Positions 1 through 7,068 are shown, numbered from the stretch's first letter. The stretch is DNA of 7,321 nt from Emcibacter sp. (GCA_023142175.1 JAGLJX010000124.1:1-7321), one strand, 5' to 3'. The notes: a model not told the origin generated them from the letters alone. Numbers and translations are program-made.

Positions 1-1
1 T

Positions 2-1231
2 GAGGGCCGTTATCTTAAAACAGATTTCCTGACCATTACAGATATTGAACCTGTGGACGGACAGATAGCTTATTCATCCGAATCCGTGGCTGAGGGCCGC
101 GCGACTTTTGAAAAAGTCTGCGGTGAATGTCATGGCAAGCAGGGGCGCGGGAATATTCTTTCCGGCAAGAAGTTAAAAGCTGACTGGGGTTATCGCCTGT
201 GGCCGCGTGACCTGACCAAGCCATGGACTTTCCGGGCAAACAATATTGGCAATGATGGCAAAGGTGATCGTGCAAGTCTGATTGCCAATATCTATCAGCG
301 CCTGTCTATCGGCATTGCCGGAACACCAATGCCTGCTCACCGGGCAGTAGAAGAAGGCAATAAAGATCCGATCGCTCTGGACATGCGGTGGCATGTTGCC
401 AATTATGTCTACAGCCTGCGGGAAAATTCACAGCAGCCGGACGAAGGCGGCACAGTCACAGCGTTGAAAGTGGATGGTGCTTTACCGGATGATGCCGATG
501 ATGATCTGTGGAACAATACTAGCCGGACCACATTATCCCTTGTGCCGAATATCATTAAGGATGACAGGCTATTCACCCCGCTTAATGATGCGGTGACGGT
601 ACGCACATTATATAATGAGGACGAGATAGCCTTCCTGCTGGAAATTGATGACAGGACGGACAGCCGCCCCGGTGAAAAGGTCTCCGAAGGTATTCAGGAT
701 CGTGAGCTGAAGATGTTCTCTGATGCTATTGCTATTCAGTTTCCTAAACAGGAAGCATACGAGGTAACCCCAACAGTTGAGAAGCCGCTATATCGCCACG
801 GTGATAAAAAACACGGCACGACAATCTGGTATTGGACAGCGGGCAGTGTGATGCCGGAGAAATCCGAATCAGCCATGCTGCTTGATGCCAGTGGGCCTGA
901 AAACAAGCTCGCACCTCGTATGGATGATGTAAGTCTCAAGGCGAACGGCACATGGAAAGATGGTCGTTGGCAAATCATTATGAAACGCCCGCGCAACGGT
1001 GGGGCAAGCGGTGATGTTAATTTCGAAGAAGGTAACTTCATTCCGATATCATTCGCCAATTGGGATGGCAGCAACGGCGAGGCGGGCTCAAAGCATACTT
1101 TGACCACATGGTATTGGCTGGTATTGCCGCCGGTGGTTGATAATACACAGGTTTTCGGGCCGCCGATCGGGGCCATGCTGTTGGTATTTGCTTGCGGATT
1201 ATTGCTCGTTAGCAGGGCGCGGAAAAAGTAA
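2..1231 (+). CDS. Membrane-anchored cytochrome c / ethylbenzene-dehydrogenase-type haem-binding protein (5' end missing)
   Basis: The reading frame is open from base 2 with no stop, so the gene starts left of the window. The GTG at 53 is internal and should not be taken as the start. Numbering from base 2, 409 residues are visible. A cytochrome c domain has the haem motif CGECH (C40, C43, H44) and a likely distal methionine in GTPMPAH (M110). Residues ~155-376 match the EB_dh haem-binding fold (gamma subunit of type II DMSO-reductase-family enzymes): VDGALPDD near its start, an IWYW core, and FANWDGSNGE followed by TTWYW near its end. A hydrophobic stretch at ~385-403 followed by RARKK looks like a C-terminal membrane anchor with the bulk in the periplasm. 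The first residues (GRYLKTDFLT) could be the tail of another cytochrome domain. It may carry electrons from the membrane to the downstream reductase; this role is inferred from position. It ends 162 bases before the next gene, so co-transcription is uncertain. Confidence 0.85.
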   Translation, partial: EGRYLKTDFLTITDIEPVDGQIAYSSESVAEGRATFEKVCGECHGKQGRGNILSGKKLKADWGYRLWPRDLTKPWTFRANNIGNDGKGDRASLIANIYQRLSIGIAGTPMPAHRAVEEGNKDPIALDMRWHVANYVYSLRENSQQPDEGGTVTALKVDGALPDDADDDLWNNTSRTTLSLVPNIIKDDRLFTPLNDAVTVRTLYNEDEIAFLLEIDDRTDSRPGEKVSEGIQDRELKMFSDAIAIQFPKQEAYEVTPTVEKPLYRHGDKKHGTTIWYWTAGSVMPEKSESAMLLDASGPENKLAPRMDDVSLKANGTWKDGRWQIIMKRPRNGGASGDVNFEEGNFIPISFANWDGSNGEAGSKHTLTTWYWLVLPPVVDNTQVFGPPIGAMLLVFACGLLLVSRARKK

Positions 1232-1242
1232 TGATGAATAGT

Positions 1243-1256
1243 TTGACCTAGATCAA
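1243..1256 (+). promoter_or_regulatory. FNR/Anr/FixK-type activator box
   Basis: TTGAC-CTAG-ATCAA matches the FNR-family consensus TTGAT-N4-ATCAA at nine of ten defined positions and is nearly palindromic. It lies just after the stop of the upstream cytochrome gene and about 138 bases before the first di-haem gene. It is the right kind of site for switching on an anaerobic respiratory operon when oxygen falls. Which FNR-family protein binds it cannot be told from the sequence. Confidence 0.75.
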
Positions 1257-1279
1257 TGTGTGGCCTAGTCCATGGAGAA

Positions 1280-1285
1280 TATACA
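1280..1285 (+). promoter_or_regulatory. Putative -10 element of the FNR-dependent promoter
   Basis: TATACA matches four of six positions of the sigma-70 -10 consensus. With transcription starting about seven bases downstream (near 1291-1292), the centre of the FNR-like box falls at about -41.5 to -42.5, the class II FNR activation position. The box itself resembles a -35 element (TTGACC), but no good -10 lies 16-18 bases from it, which fits an activator-dependent promoter. The hexamer is weak by itself; the spacing is the main support. Confidence 0.45.
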
Positions 1286-1364
1286 GTGAAAAGATTGATT
1301 GAAATGGGTAGAGGAATACTTCTAAATGATTACTAAAACTAGCCGACAGGCGCATAGGAGAAAC

Positions 1365-1397
1365 ATGATGTTTTCCCTATTAGGAGGAATGGCATGA
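1365..1397 (+). CDS. Possible 10-codon leader peptide, overlapping the next start
   Basis: A short frame ATG ATG TTT ... GCA TGA would encode MMFSLLGGMA. It has its own Shine-Dalgarno-like AGGAG at 1356-1360, four bases before the first ATG and seven before the second. Its TGA (1395-1397) overlaps the ATG of the first di-haem gene (1394-1396) in the ATGA arrangement typical of translational coupling, and it contains that gene's AGGAGG ribosome-binding site. It could be a coupling or leader peptide. Frames this short with these signals also arise by chance in purine-rich start regions. No function is claimed. Confidence 0.3.
   Translation: MMFSLLGGMA
1382..1387 (+). promoter_or_regulatory. 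Strong ribosome-binding site of the first di-haem gene
   Basis: AGGAGG is a full Shine-Dalgarno core, six bases before the ATG at 1394. It fixes that ATG as the start and is the strongest such site in the window. This suggests high expression of the first protein of the operon. Confidence 0.8.
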
Positions 1398-2509
1398 ATT
1401 ACATGAAAATTATGTTTAAAAGTGCATTAGCAGTAGGGGTAGTTGGTATTTTCAGCACCATATCTGTTTTTGCGGCGGATACGCCGGAGATCGGCAAGTT
1501 GCCTGTCTTGAAAATTAATGCAAAGAAAGCAGAACTGGGTAAACGCCTGTTTTTTGATCCACGTCTTTCAGGTGATGGGGCCATATCCTGCTCCACTTGC
1601 CATAAGCCGGAAAATGCATTTGCCCATCCTAATGCCTTGTCACCGGGTTACCCTGGAAACGGACATTTTCGTAATTCACCCTCTCTTGTCAATACTGCCC
1701 ATAAGAAAATATGGATGCATGATGGGCGTTTGGGCACAAACCTGAATGATGTAACGCGCGGTATGATAACCGAGGATTACATCATGAATATGGATATGCG
1801 CATCATGCAGGAACGTGTGAAGCAAGATCCTCTATATATTCAGATGTTTAAAGATGCAGGATACGGCGAGCCTTCAAACGGTAAAGTTCGTAAAGCTATT
1901 CCGGAATATCTTAAAACTTTGACGTCCCGCAATGTACCTTTTGATGCGGGCACAATGTCTAAATCTGCGACTAAGGGCATGGCTTTATTTAAAGGCAAGG
2001 CCGGGTGCGTGCAATGTCATAATGGCCCCATGCTGTTAGACAACAAAGCCCATAACACGGGCGTTCCTGAGAATCTTGATATCTTTCTTGACCCTATGAA
2101 CCATCAGGCTTTTATCGCCTATAATATGTTCATGGGTAATGAAAATTATATGAACCTGAAACGCGATCTGGGTGCACATATTCATACTCACGCAGTGGAT
2201 GGTTCAGGTAAGGGAACTTTCATGACACCGTCACTTCGGGAACTGAAATATACCGCGCCTTATATGCATAACGGAACAATGACGACACTGATGGAAGTAG
2301 TTGATTTCTACAACCAGGGTGGCGGTCAGGATTCCAACAAGGATGAGCGTATTCAACCTCTTGGTCTTTCATATAGTGAGAAAAAAGACCTTGTGGCATT
2401 CCTTGAATCATTGTCAGGCGACCTTTTAACCAGCGACGAGCATGTCTGGAAAGCTAAATTTAAAGGTGAATATGACGTTATTGAAAACTGGCGTGACACA
2501 CGCAATTAA
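1394..2509 (+). CDS. Exported di-haem cytochrome c peroxidase/MauG-family protein (IdrP-type, first copy)
   Basis: The 371-residue product has a Sec signal peptide with likely cleavage after A27 (VFA|AD). Two c-haem motifs are present, CSTCH (C66, C69, H70) and CVQCH (C205, C208, H209), spaced as in bacterial di-haem peroxidases. The C-terminal family block FMTPSLREL...TAPYMHNG is also present. It is the first gene of the operon, and an AGGAGG site supports the start. In iodate reductase clusters two such proteins (IdrP1, IdrP2) accompany IdrAB and are proposed to remove hydrogen peroxide in the periplasm. Which of the two this is I cannot say. Oddly, where the family normally has a Gln and, ten residues later, a Glu in the active site, I align V120 and I130 (the usual EMNM becomes IMNM). 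The segment before the second haem is also shorter than usual and lacks the FERTL-type motif. It may be an electron-transfer or altered-function protein, not a working peroxidase. Confidence 0.85.
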   Translation: MNYMKIMFKSALAVGVVGIFSTISVFAADTPEIGKLPVLKINAKKAELGKRLFFDPRLSGDGAISCSTCHKPENAFAHPNALSPGYPGNGHFRNSPSLVNTAHKKIWMHDGRLGTNLNDVTRGMITEDYIMNMDMRIMQERVKQDPLYIQMFKDAGYGEPSNGKVRKAIPEYLKTLTSRNVPFDAGTMSKSATKGMALFKGKAGCVQCHNGPMLLDNKAHNTGVPENLDIFLDPMNHQAFIAYNMFMGNENYMNLKRDLGAHIHTHAVDGSGKGTFMTPSLRELKYTAPYMHNGTMTTLMEVVDFYNQGGGQDSNKDERIQPLGLSYSEKKDLVAFLESLSGDLLTSDEHVWKAKFKGEYDVIENWRDTRN

Positions 2510-2513
2510 TGTT

Positions 2514-2517
2514 GGAG
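2514..2517 (+). promoter_or_regulatory. Ribosome-binding site that selects ATG 2525 over GTG 2522
   Basis: GGAG lies seven bases before the ATG at 2525 but only four before the adjacent GTG at 2522. Normal spacing favours the ATG, giving a 405-residue product. Confidence 0.6.
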
Positions 2518-2524
2518 CAAAGTG

Positions 2525-3742
2525 ATGAATAGAGTGATTAAAAACAAAATACTCTCAGTGACAGCTTTGGTTGCTCTGGCAGTATTTGCAGCACAGGCTT
2601 CTGTTGCTGCTGAACGAAAATCGGTTGCGGTTCCCGCTGTTGACAGTATCAATGGCAAGGTTCCGGGCTTAACCACATTGGGTGCAGTCCCTGTGCCTGC
2701 GGATAATAAACAAACAGACGCTAAGATAGAACTAGGCAAGCTGTTGTTCTTTGATCCCCGTCTTGGTGGTGATGCGTCCATTTCATGTGCAAGTTGTCAT
2801 GACCCGAAAGAAGGTTGGGCATGGCCTGATCAGATTTCTCGTGGTTATCCGGGAACGGTTCATTGGCGCAACAGCCAGTCAATTATCAACACGGCTTACT
2901 ATAGCAAGTTATTCTGGGCCGCTTCCGCGACGTCACTTGAAGCACAGGCACCGTCTGCCGCTAAAGGTGGTGTTGCCGGTAATGGTGAAAATGACCTGAT
3001 GGAAGCTCGTCTGGCATTGATCCCTGAATATAAAAAGCGCTTTAACGAAGTCTTTGGTGATGAATGGCCGTTGATTGCAAATGCATGGCGCGCGATTGCA
3101 TCATTTGAACGGACACTTAATCAGTATGACACGCCGCTTGATAAATATATTGAAGGCGATAAATCAGCCCTTTCCGAGGAGCAAATTCGCGGTAAAGAAC
3201 TGTTTGAAGGTAAAGCCAACTGTATTGCCTGTCATAATGGCGCTTTGGCTACTGATGAACAATTCTATAACATTGGTGTTCCTTACTCCCTTCGTTGGGA
3301 AGAAGACGGTCTGGCACAGATTACCTTCCGTTTTGAGAATTATGCCAAGGGCGTAACCGAAGAAAAATATCGTACCGTCAAGGATGATATGGGGCTTTAT
3401 TTTAGAGGAAAAATGAACTCTGATAAAGGCAAGTTCCGTGTGCCATCCCTGCGCTATACGGCATATACAGCGCCTTATATGCATAACGGTGAGCTATTCA
3501 CCTTGGAAGAAGTTGTGGATTTCTATAACGCTGGTGGCGTTACAGAAGACGAACGTACAACAGATTTTACTGAAACCAAAACACCCCTGATTAAACCTTT
3601 GGGGCTGACGGATGAAGAAAAAGAAGATCTGGTGGCATTCCTTGAAGCTTTCTCTGGTGACGAGATCGCAATGCAGAAACCGATATTACCTGATTATAAA
3701 CCCCTATTTACCAGAGAAGAACTGGAGGACGTTGTAAAATGA
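2525..3742 (+). CDS. Exported di-haem cytochrome c peroxidase/MauG-family protein (IdrP-type, second copy)
   Basis: From the ATG at 2525 the product has 405 residues; a GTG one codon earlier is a less well-spaced alternative. The signal peptide probably ends near A28/A29 (SVAA|ER). Haem motifs are CASCH (C88, C91, H92) and CIACH (C233, C236, H237). Family blocks include LLFFDPRLGGD before the first haem, SLEAQ, SFERTLNQYDTPLDKY before the second, and VPSLR...TAPYMHNG near the C-terminus. This copy is closer to ordinary bacterial cytochrome c peroxidases than the first. It keeps the active-site Gln (Q141), but ten residues on, where Glu is expected, I align A151, with E155 nearby in a glycine-rich loop. 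It follows the first copy by 15 bases, and its stop overlaps the Rieske gene start by four bases, so it is clearly part of the same operon. The likely role is periplasmic peroxide handling beside the iodate reductase. The P1/P2 assignment is open. Confidence 0.87.
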   Translation: MNRVIKNKILSVTALVALAVFAAQASVAAERKSVAVPAVDSINGKVPGLTTLGAVPVPADNKQTDAKIELGKLLFFDPRLGGDASISCASCHDPKEGWAWPDQISRGYPGTVHWRNSQSIINTAYYSKLFWAASATSLEAQAPSAAKGGVAGNGENDLMEARLALIPEYKKRFNEVFGDEWPLIANAWRAIASFERTLNQYDTPLDKYIEGDKSALSEEQIRGKELFEGKANCIACHNGALATDEQFYNIGVPYSLRWEEDGLAQITFRFENYAKGVTEEKYRTVKDDMGLYFRGKMNSDKGKFRVPSLRYTAYTAPYMHNGELFTLEEVVDFYNAGGVTEDERTTDFTETKTPLIKPLGLTDEEKEDLVAFLEAFSGDEIAMQKPILPDYKPLFTREELEDVVK

Positions 3743-4335
3743 GCGAAATAATCTCCAAAGAGAAAACGAAAACCAAAAAGCATGCCGGTGGCAAATGTTT
3801 GGTAAACCGCAGGAAATTCCTGCTTTATAGTGGTGCTACAATCGGGGCGGCTAAAGTTGTCTCCCTGACAATGTTCCCCGGGACAGCTGAAGCCGCAACC
3901 ATGAAGGCACGTATTGTGGGTTATCCCCGCATGAAAATCGCAAGCCTGAAAGATCTTAAGAAAAACGATCCTATTGAGTTCAATTATCCAGATGATGGTA
4001 TGAATACAACCTGTGTTCTGATCAGAACGGACATTGAATGTGGTGGTGGTATTGGTACTAAAAAAGACATTGTTGCTTTTAGTGCTGGTTGTACCCATCA
4101 GGGTGGCCCGCTTCAGGATGCTTACAAGGTTACGGGTGAGCATAGGACATTAGGACAATGCCCTTTCCATCTATCACTATTTGACGTTCGTCGTCACGGT
4201 ATCATCGTATCAGGACAGGCTTACGAAAGTTTGCCACAAATCCTGCTCGAAATCGAAGGCGATGATGTCTATGCAGTTGGAATGTTAGGACTATTGTTTG
4301 GTCGTAACGAAAATATGGCTAAAGGTGAGGAATAG
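3739..4335 (+). CDS. idrB: Rieske iron-sulfur subunit of an iodate reductase (AioB-like, Tat-exported)
   Basis: The 198-residue product is the small, electron-transferring subunit of the AioAB/IdrAB type. A Lys-rich n-region leads to a twin-arginine signal NRRKFLL (R24, R25), a hydrophobic stretch, and a likely cleavage after A52 (AEA|A). The [2Fe-2S] ligands are seen in CTHQGG (C118, H120) and CPFHLS (C141, H144). The two extra cysteines that form a disulfide in many Rieske proteins are absent, replaced by G123 and F143. The start overlaps the preceding TGA as ATGA and is preceded by GGAGG at 3724-3728. The large subunit follows after three bases, the same B-then-A order as in arsenite oxidase operons. 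The protein is expected to carry its signal-less partner across the membrane through the Tat system and to pass electrons between periplasmic cytochromes and the catalytic subunit. AioB is the alternative name; the two peroxidase-like neighbours and the large-subunit pocket favour IdrB. Confidence 0.88.
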   Translation: MSEIISKEKTKTKKHAGGKCLVNRRKFLLYSGATIGAAKVVSLTMFPGTAEAATMKARIVGYPRMKIASLKDLKKNDPIEFNYPDDGMNTTCVLIRTDIECGGGIGTKKDIVAFSAGCTHQGGPLQDAYKVTGEHRTLGQCPFHLSLFDVRRHGIIVSGQAYESLPQILLEIEGDDVYAVGMLGLLFGRNENMAKGEE

Positions 4336-4338
4336 AAA

Positions 4339-7038
4339 ATGAGTACAAATTATTATTTGCCAGAAGATCATGCACCGCTCCCCCCCAAAAATGCTGAAGT
4401 TTTAACAACTTGTTGCGACTATTGCATTGTGGCCTGTGGTTACAAGGTTTATCGTTGGCCTACTCAGGCACCGGATGGTGGCATTAAGGCTGAAGAAAAT
4501 GCATTTAACGTAGATTTTCCAAGTGCGCCTTTGCAGGACTGGGTCGCCCCAGCACAGCATAATGTTGTGATGCATAAAGGTATGCCACATAATGTGATCA
4601 TTACGCCGGATAAGGATACCGAAGCGGTAAACGTAAACGGTGATTCATCCATGCGCGGCGGACTGATTGCACAAAAATGTTACAATCCGAAAACACCAAC
4701 ACGGGACAGGTTAACGTCTCCATTGGTTCGTATCGGTGGTACATTGCAGCCGGTTAGCTGGGACTTTGCCCTTGATATTGCGGCCGCAGTTGGTCGTCAT
4801 GTCATTAAAGAACATGGTGCAAATGCCTATGGTATCAAGACATTCTCATATCAGTATATTGAGAATACCTATGCCATTACAAAATATGCAAACCGTCATA
4901 TCAATACAGCGAACTTCTCATTCCATGATACACCGTCCGATGTGACATCCACACCGGGTTTCCGGGATGCGGGTTTTGATAACTTCGGACCTAGTTATGA
5001 TGACTGGGGTGCTGCTGATACATTGATGATCTGTGGTACTGATCCGTACGAGACCAAGACCATTATCTTTACTCAATTTATCATGCCTGCCATTCAGGAC
5101 GGTATGAAGGTGATTGTGCTTAACCCTCGTGATACTGCGGGTGTTGCTTATATCAAAGCCAACGGCGGTCTTCATATTGATGTTAATCCCGGTACTGACA
5201 ACCTTGTTCTTGGTGCAATCTCCCGCATCATTATGCAAAAAGGCTGGGAAGACAGCGAATGGATCAAAAAGTGGGTTAACAGCAAGTGGGAATCAAATTC
5301 CGGCTTCGGTCAGGGAACACGTAATACACCTTGGCAGTGGCGTACCACTTGGGGTAAATTTCAGACTAAAGGCTTTGAGGACTATAAAAAATGGGTTCTT
5401 AGCCAAGATGAATATAATCCCAAATATGCCGCTAAAGTTGCAGGTATCGATGTTAAAAAACTCTACACCGCTGCTGAATGGCTTGCGAAACCTAAAAAAG
5501 ACGGCACGCGTCCAAAAGCATCTTATGGTATTGAGAAAGGCTTCTATTGGAGCAACAATACCGGTAATACCAATGCGGTTAGTGCTTTGGCTATTATTAC
5601 GGGTGCTGGTGGTCGTGAAGGTCGTGTTGTTGGCCGTTTCGGTGGTCACCAACGTGGCGGTCAGAAGGGTGGTAAATTCCCACGGAATAAATCTCCTGAA
5701 AAAGTACCAGGTCGTCGCCGCAGAGCATTGGATACTGACCGTTGGACATATTCAGGTCATACCCGCTTTGCCCATGTGATCGGAACAACATGGATTCAAG
5801 CCATGTGTGGTTCACAAGGTCTGTTCAATAAGTTCAATGAACTGATTGTCCAGAACCCGCATCAGGTACGGTCTTATGACAAAGATAAAATCATTGAAAC
5901 TCTGAAAGCCCGTGCGGATTCAGGTGGTATGGTTGTTATCAATCAGGATATCTATCTGCGTGATCCAATTGGTGCCCGTTTTGCTGATATCGTTTTCCCA
6001 GCGGCAACGTGGGGTGAAGAAGACTTCATGCGCGCCAACGGCGAACGTCGCCTTCGTTTGTATCAAAAATTCTATGATGCGCCGGGCAATGCGAAACCTG
6101 ATTGGTGGATTATCGCTGAACTTGCTAAGAAGATGGGCTTTGACGGCTTTGATTGGAAAAATTCCAATGATGTTGCCGAAGAATCCTCACGCTTCAGCCG
6201 TAAAGGCCGTAAAGCATATCACATGATCAAAGTTGCTGCTCACCGCGAAGGTAAAACTTTGCACCAGAAACTGAGAGAATTTGGTACGACCGGTATTCAG
6301 GGCCCTGTATTCTACAACTATGATACCAACGAGCTTGTTGGTACCAAACGGTTGCATGATACGGAAATCAGCAGAGAAGAGCTTGATAAAAAAGGTCTGG
6401 CTAACGGTCCAAAGGGTGCAAATATCCTTGGCAAGAAACTGACCCATTTCAATTCTCAAACCGGTAAGATGAACCTGCAGAAACATCCGTGGAGCCTGTT
6501 CTCAGATTTCCATAGCTGGTTATCACCTAAAGAGGACGAACTTTGGTTCAGTAACGGACGGATCAATGAAGTTTGGCAGTCCGGCTATGATGATGTGGAA
6601 CGTCGTCCTTATACAACGCAACGCTGGCCTGAAAACTGGGTTGAGATTAATCCAAAAGATGCCAAGAAACGCGGCATTAAATCAGGCGATCAGGTCATGA
6701 TGTATTCAGATCGTGTTGTGCAGTTCAAAGACACTATTCTTGGTGTTGAAAATGACCACTTCCAGTTCAAGAGTTTGATGGAAAAAGGTCATATCGAATT
6801 GCAAAAGGCGGCTGTTACGGCTGTGGCAATTGTTACGCCGATTGTTAAAGAAGGGGTGCTGTATGCCAATATGCTTGATATGCGTCAGCCTTCCAACTCT
6901 CTGACAGCACGTGTCGTTGATGGTATCAGCGGGAACTACAACTATAAAATGGGCGTTGCCAATATTAAGAAGATTGGCGAATCCAAATATAGTCGTGAAT
7001 TCCGCAGTATGTCGTTTGCACCACGTAATATTGTATAA
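4339..7038 (+). CDS. idrA: Molybdopterin catalytic subunit, probable dissimilatory iodate reductase (AioA-like)
   Basis: The 899-residue product belongs to the DMSO reductase superfamily, nearest to arsenite oxidase AioA (about 826 residues) but longer. The N-terminal PPKNAEVLTT segment leads into CDYCIVAC, giving cluster ligands C26, C29 and C33. The fourth position is a serine (S104 in SSMRGG), as in the [3Fe-4S] cluster of AioA. Of the arsenite-pocket residues of Alcaligenes AioA (H195, E203, R419, H423), H196, R433 and H437 (RFGGHQ) are kept, but the glutamate aligns with S204. The CHATREMG signature around it is gone. Later shared blocks are NGERRLRL, NGRINEVWQSGY and the C-terminal SREFRSMSF. 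There is no signal peptide, so export with the Tat-targeted Rieske subunit is expected. The ATG has GAGG eight bases upstream. The predicted reaction is periplasmic iodate reduction, proposed in the literature to go toward hypoiodous acid and then iodide. A divergent arsenite oxidase remains possible but less likely, given the pocket and the two di-haem neighbours. Confidence 0.85.
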   Translation: MSTNYYLPEDHAPLPPKNAEVLTTCCDYCIVACGYKVYRWPTQAPDGGIKAEENAFNVDFPSAPLQDWVAPAQHNVVMHKGMPHNVIITPDKDTEAVNVNGDSSMRGGLIAQKCYNPKTPTRDRLTSPLVRIGGTLQPVSWDFALDIAAAVGRHVIKEHGANAYGIKTFSYQYIENTYAITKYANRHINTANFSFHDTPSDVTSTPGFRDAGFDNFGPSYDDWGAADTLMICGTDPYETKTIIFTQFIMPAIQDGMKVIVLNPRDTAGVAYIKANGGLHIDVNPGTDNLVLGAISRIIMQKGWEDSEWIKKWVNSKWESNSGFGQGTRNTPWQWRTTWGKFQTKGFEDYKKWVLSQDEYNPKYAAKVAGIDVKKLYTAAEWLAKPKKDGTRPKASYGIEKGFYWSNNTGNTNAVSALAIITGAGGREGRVVGRFGGHQRGGQKGGKFPRNKSPEKVPGRRRRALDTDRWTYSGHTRFAHVIGTTWIQAMCGSQGLFNKFNELIVQNPHQVRSYDKDKIIETLKARADSGGMVVINQDIYLRDPIGARFADIVFPAATWGEEDFMRANGERRLRLYQKFYDAPGNAKPDWWIIAELAKKMGFDGFDWKNSNDVAEESSRFSRKGRKAYHMIKVAAHREGKTLHQKLREFGTTGIQGPVFYNYDTNELVGTKRLHDTEISREELDKKGLANGPKGANILGKKLTHFNSQTGKMNLQKHPWSLFSDFHSWLSPKEDELWFSNGRINEVWQSGYDDVERRPYTTQRWPENWVEINPKDAKKRGIKSGDQVMMYSDRVVQFKDTILGVENDHFQFKSLMEKGHIELQKAAVTAVAIVTPIVKEGVLYANMLDMRQPSNSLTARVVDGISGNYNYKMGVANIKKIGESKYSREFRSMSFAPRNIV

Positions 7039-7068
7039 TTTTCCATAAGGAAATATGAGGAAACGAAA

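Noticed and set aside
53..55. GTG as the start of the upstream cytochrome gene
   Set aside because: The frame is open to the left edge without a stop, there is no good ribosome-binding site before it, and no signal peptide follows it, although a haem c protein needs export. The gene is truncated by the window.
1286..1336. A 16-codon frame starting at GTG (VKRLIEMGRGILLNDY) with GGAG upstream
   Set aside because: It overlaps the predicted promoter start site, so its ribosome-binding site would not be in the transcript; it uses a rare start and has no other support.
3164..3484. Antisense and off-frame open frames of 60-220 codons across the window
   Set aside because: They lie opposite or inside well-supported genes, lack ribosome-binding sites and recognisable domains, and are expected by-products of coding sequence.
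4339..7038. Arsenite oxidase (AioA) as the primary call
   Set aside because: The fold and Fe-S site match, but the pocket glutamate and the CHATREMG signature are missing and two di-haem peroxidase-like genes are in the operon, as in iodate reductase clusters.
7040..7053. Inverted repeat TTTCC-ATAA-GGAAA between the catalytic gene and the porin
   Set aside because: A five-pair AT-rich stem with no following U-run is too weak for a terminator, and nothing marks it as an operator.
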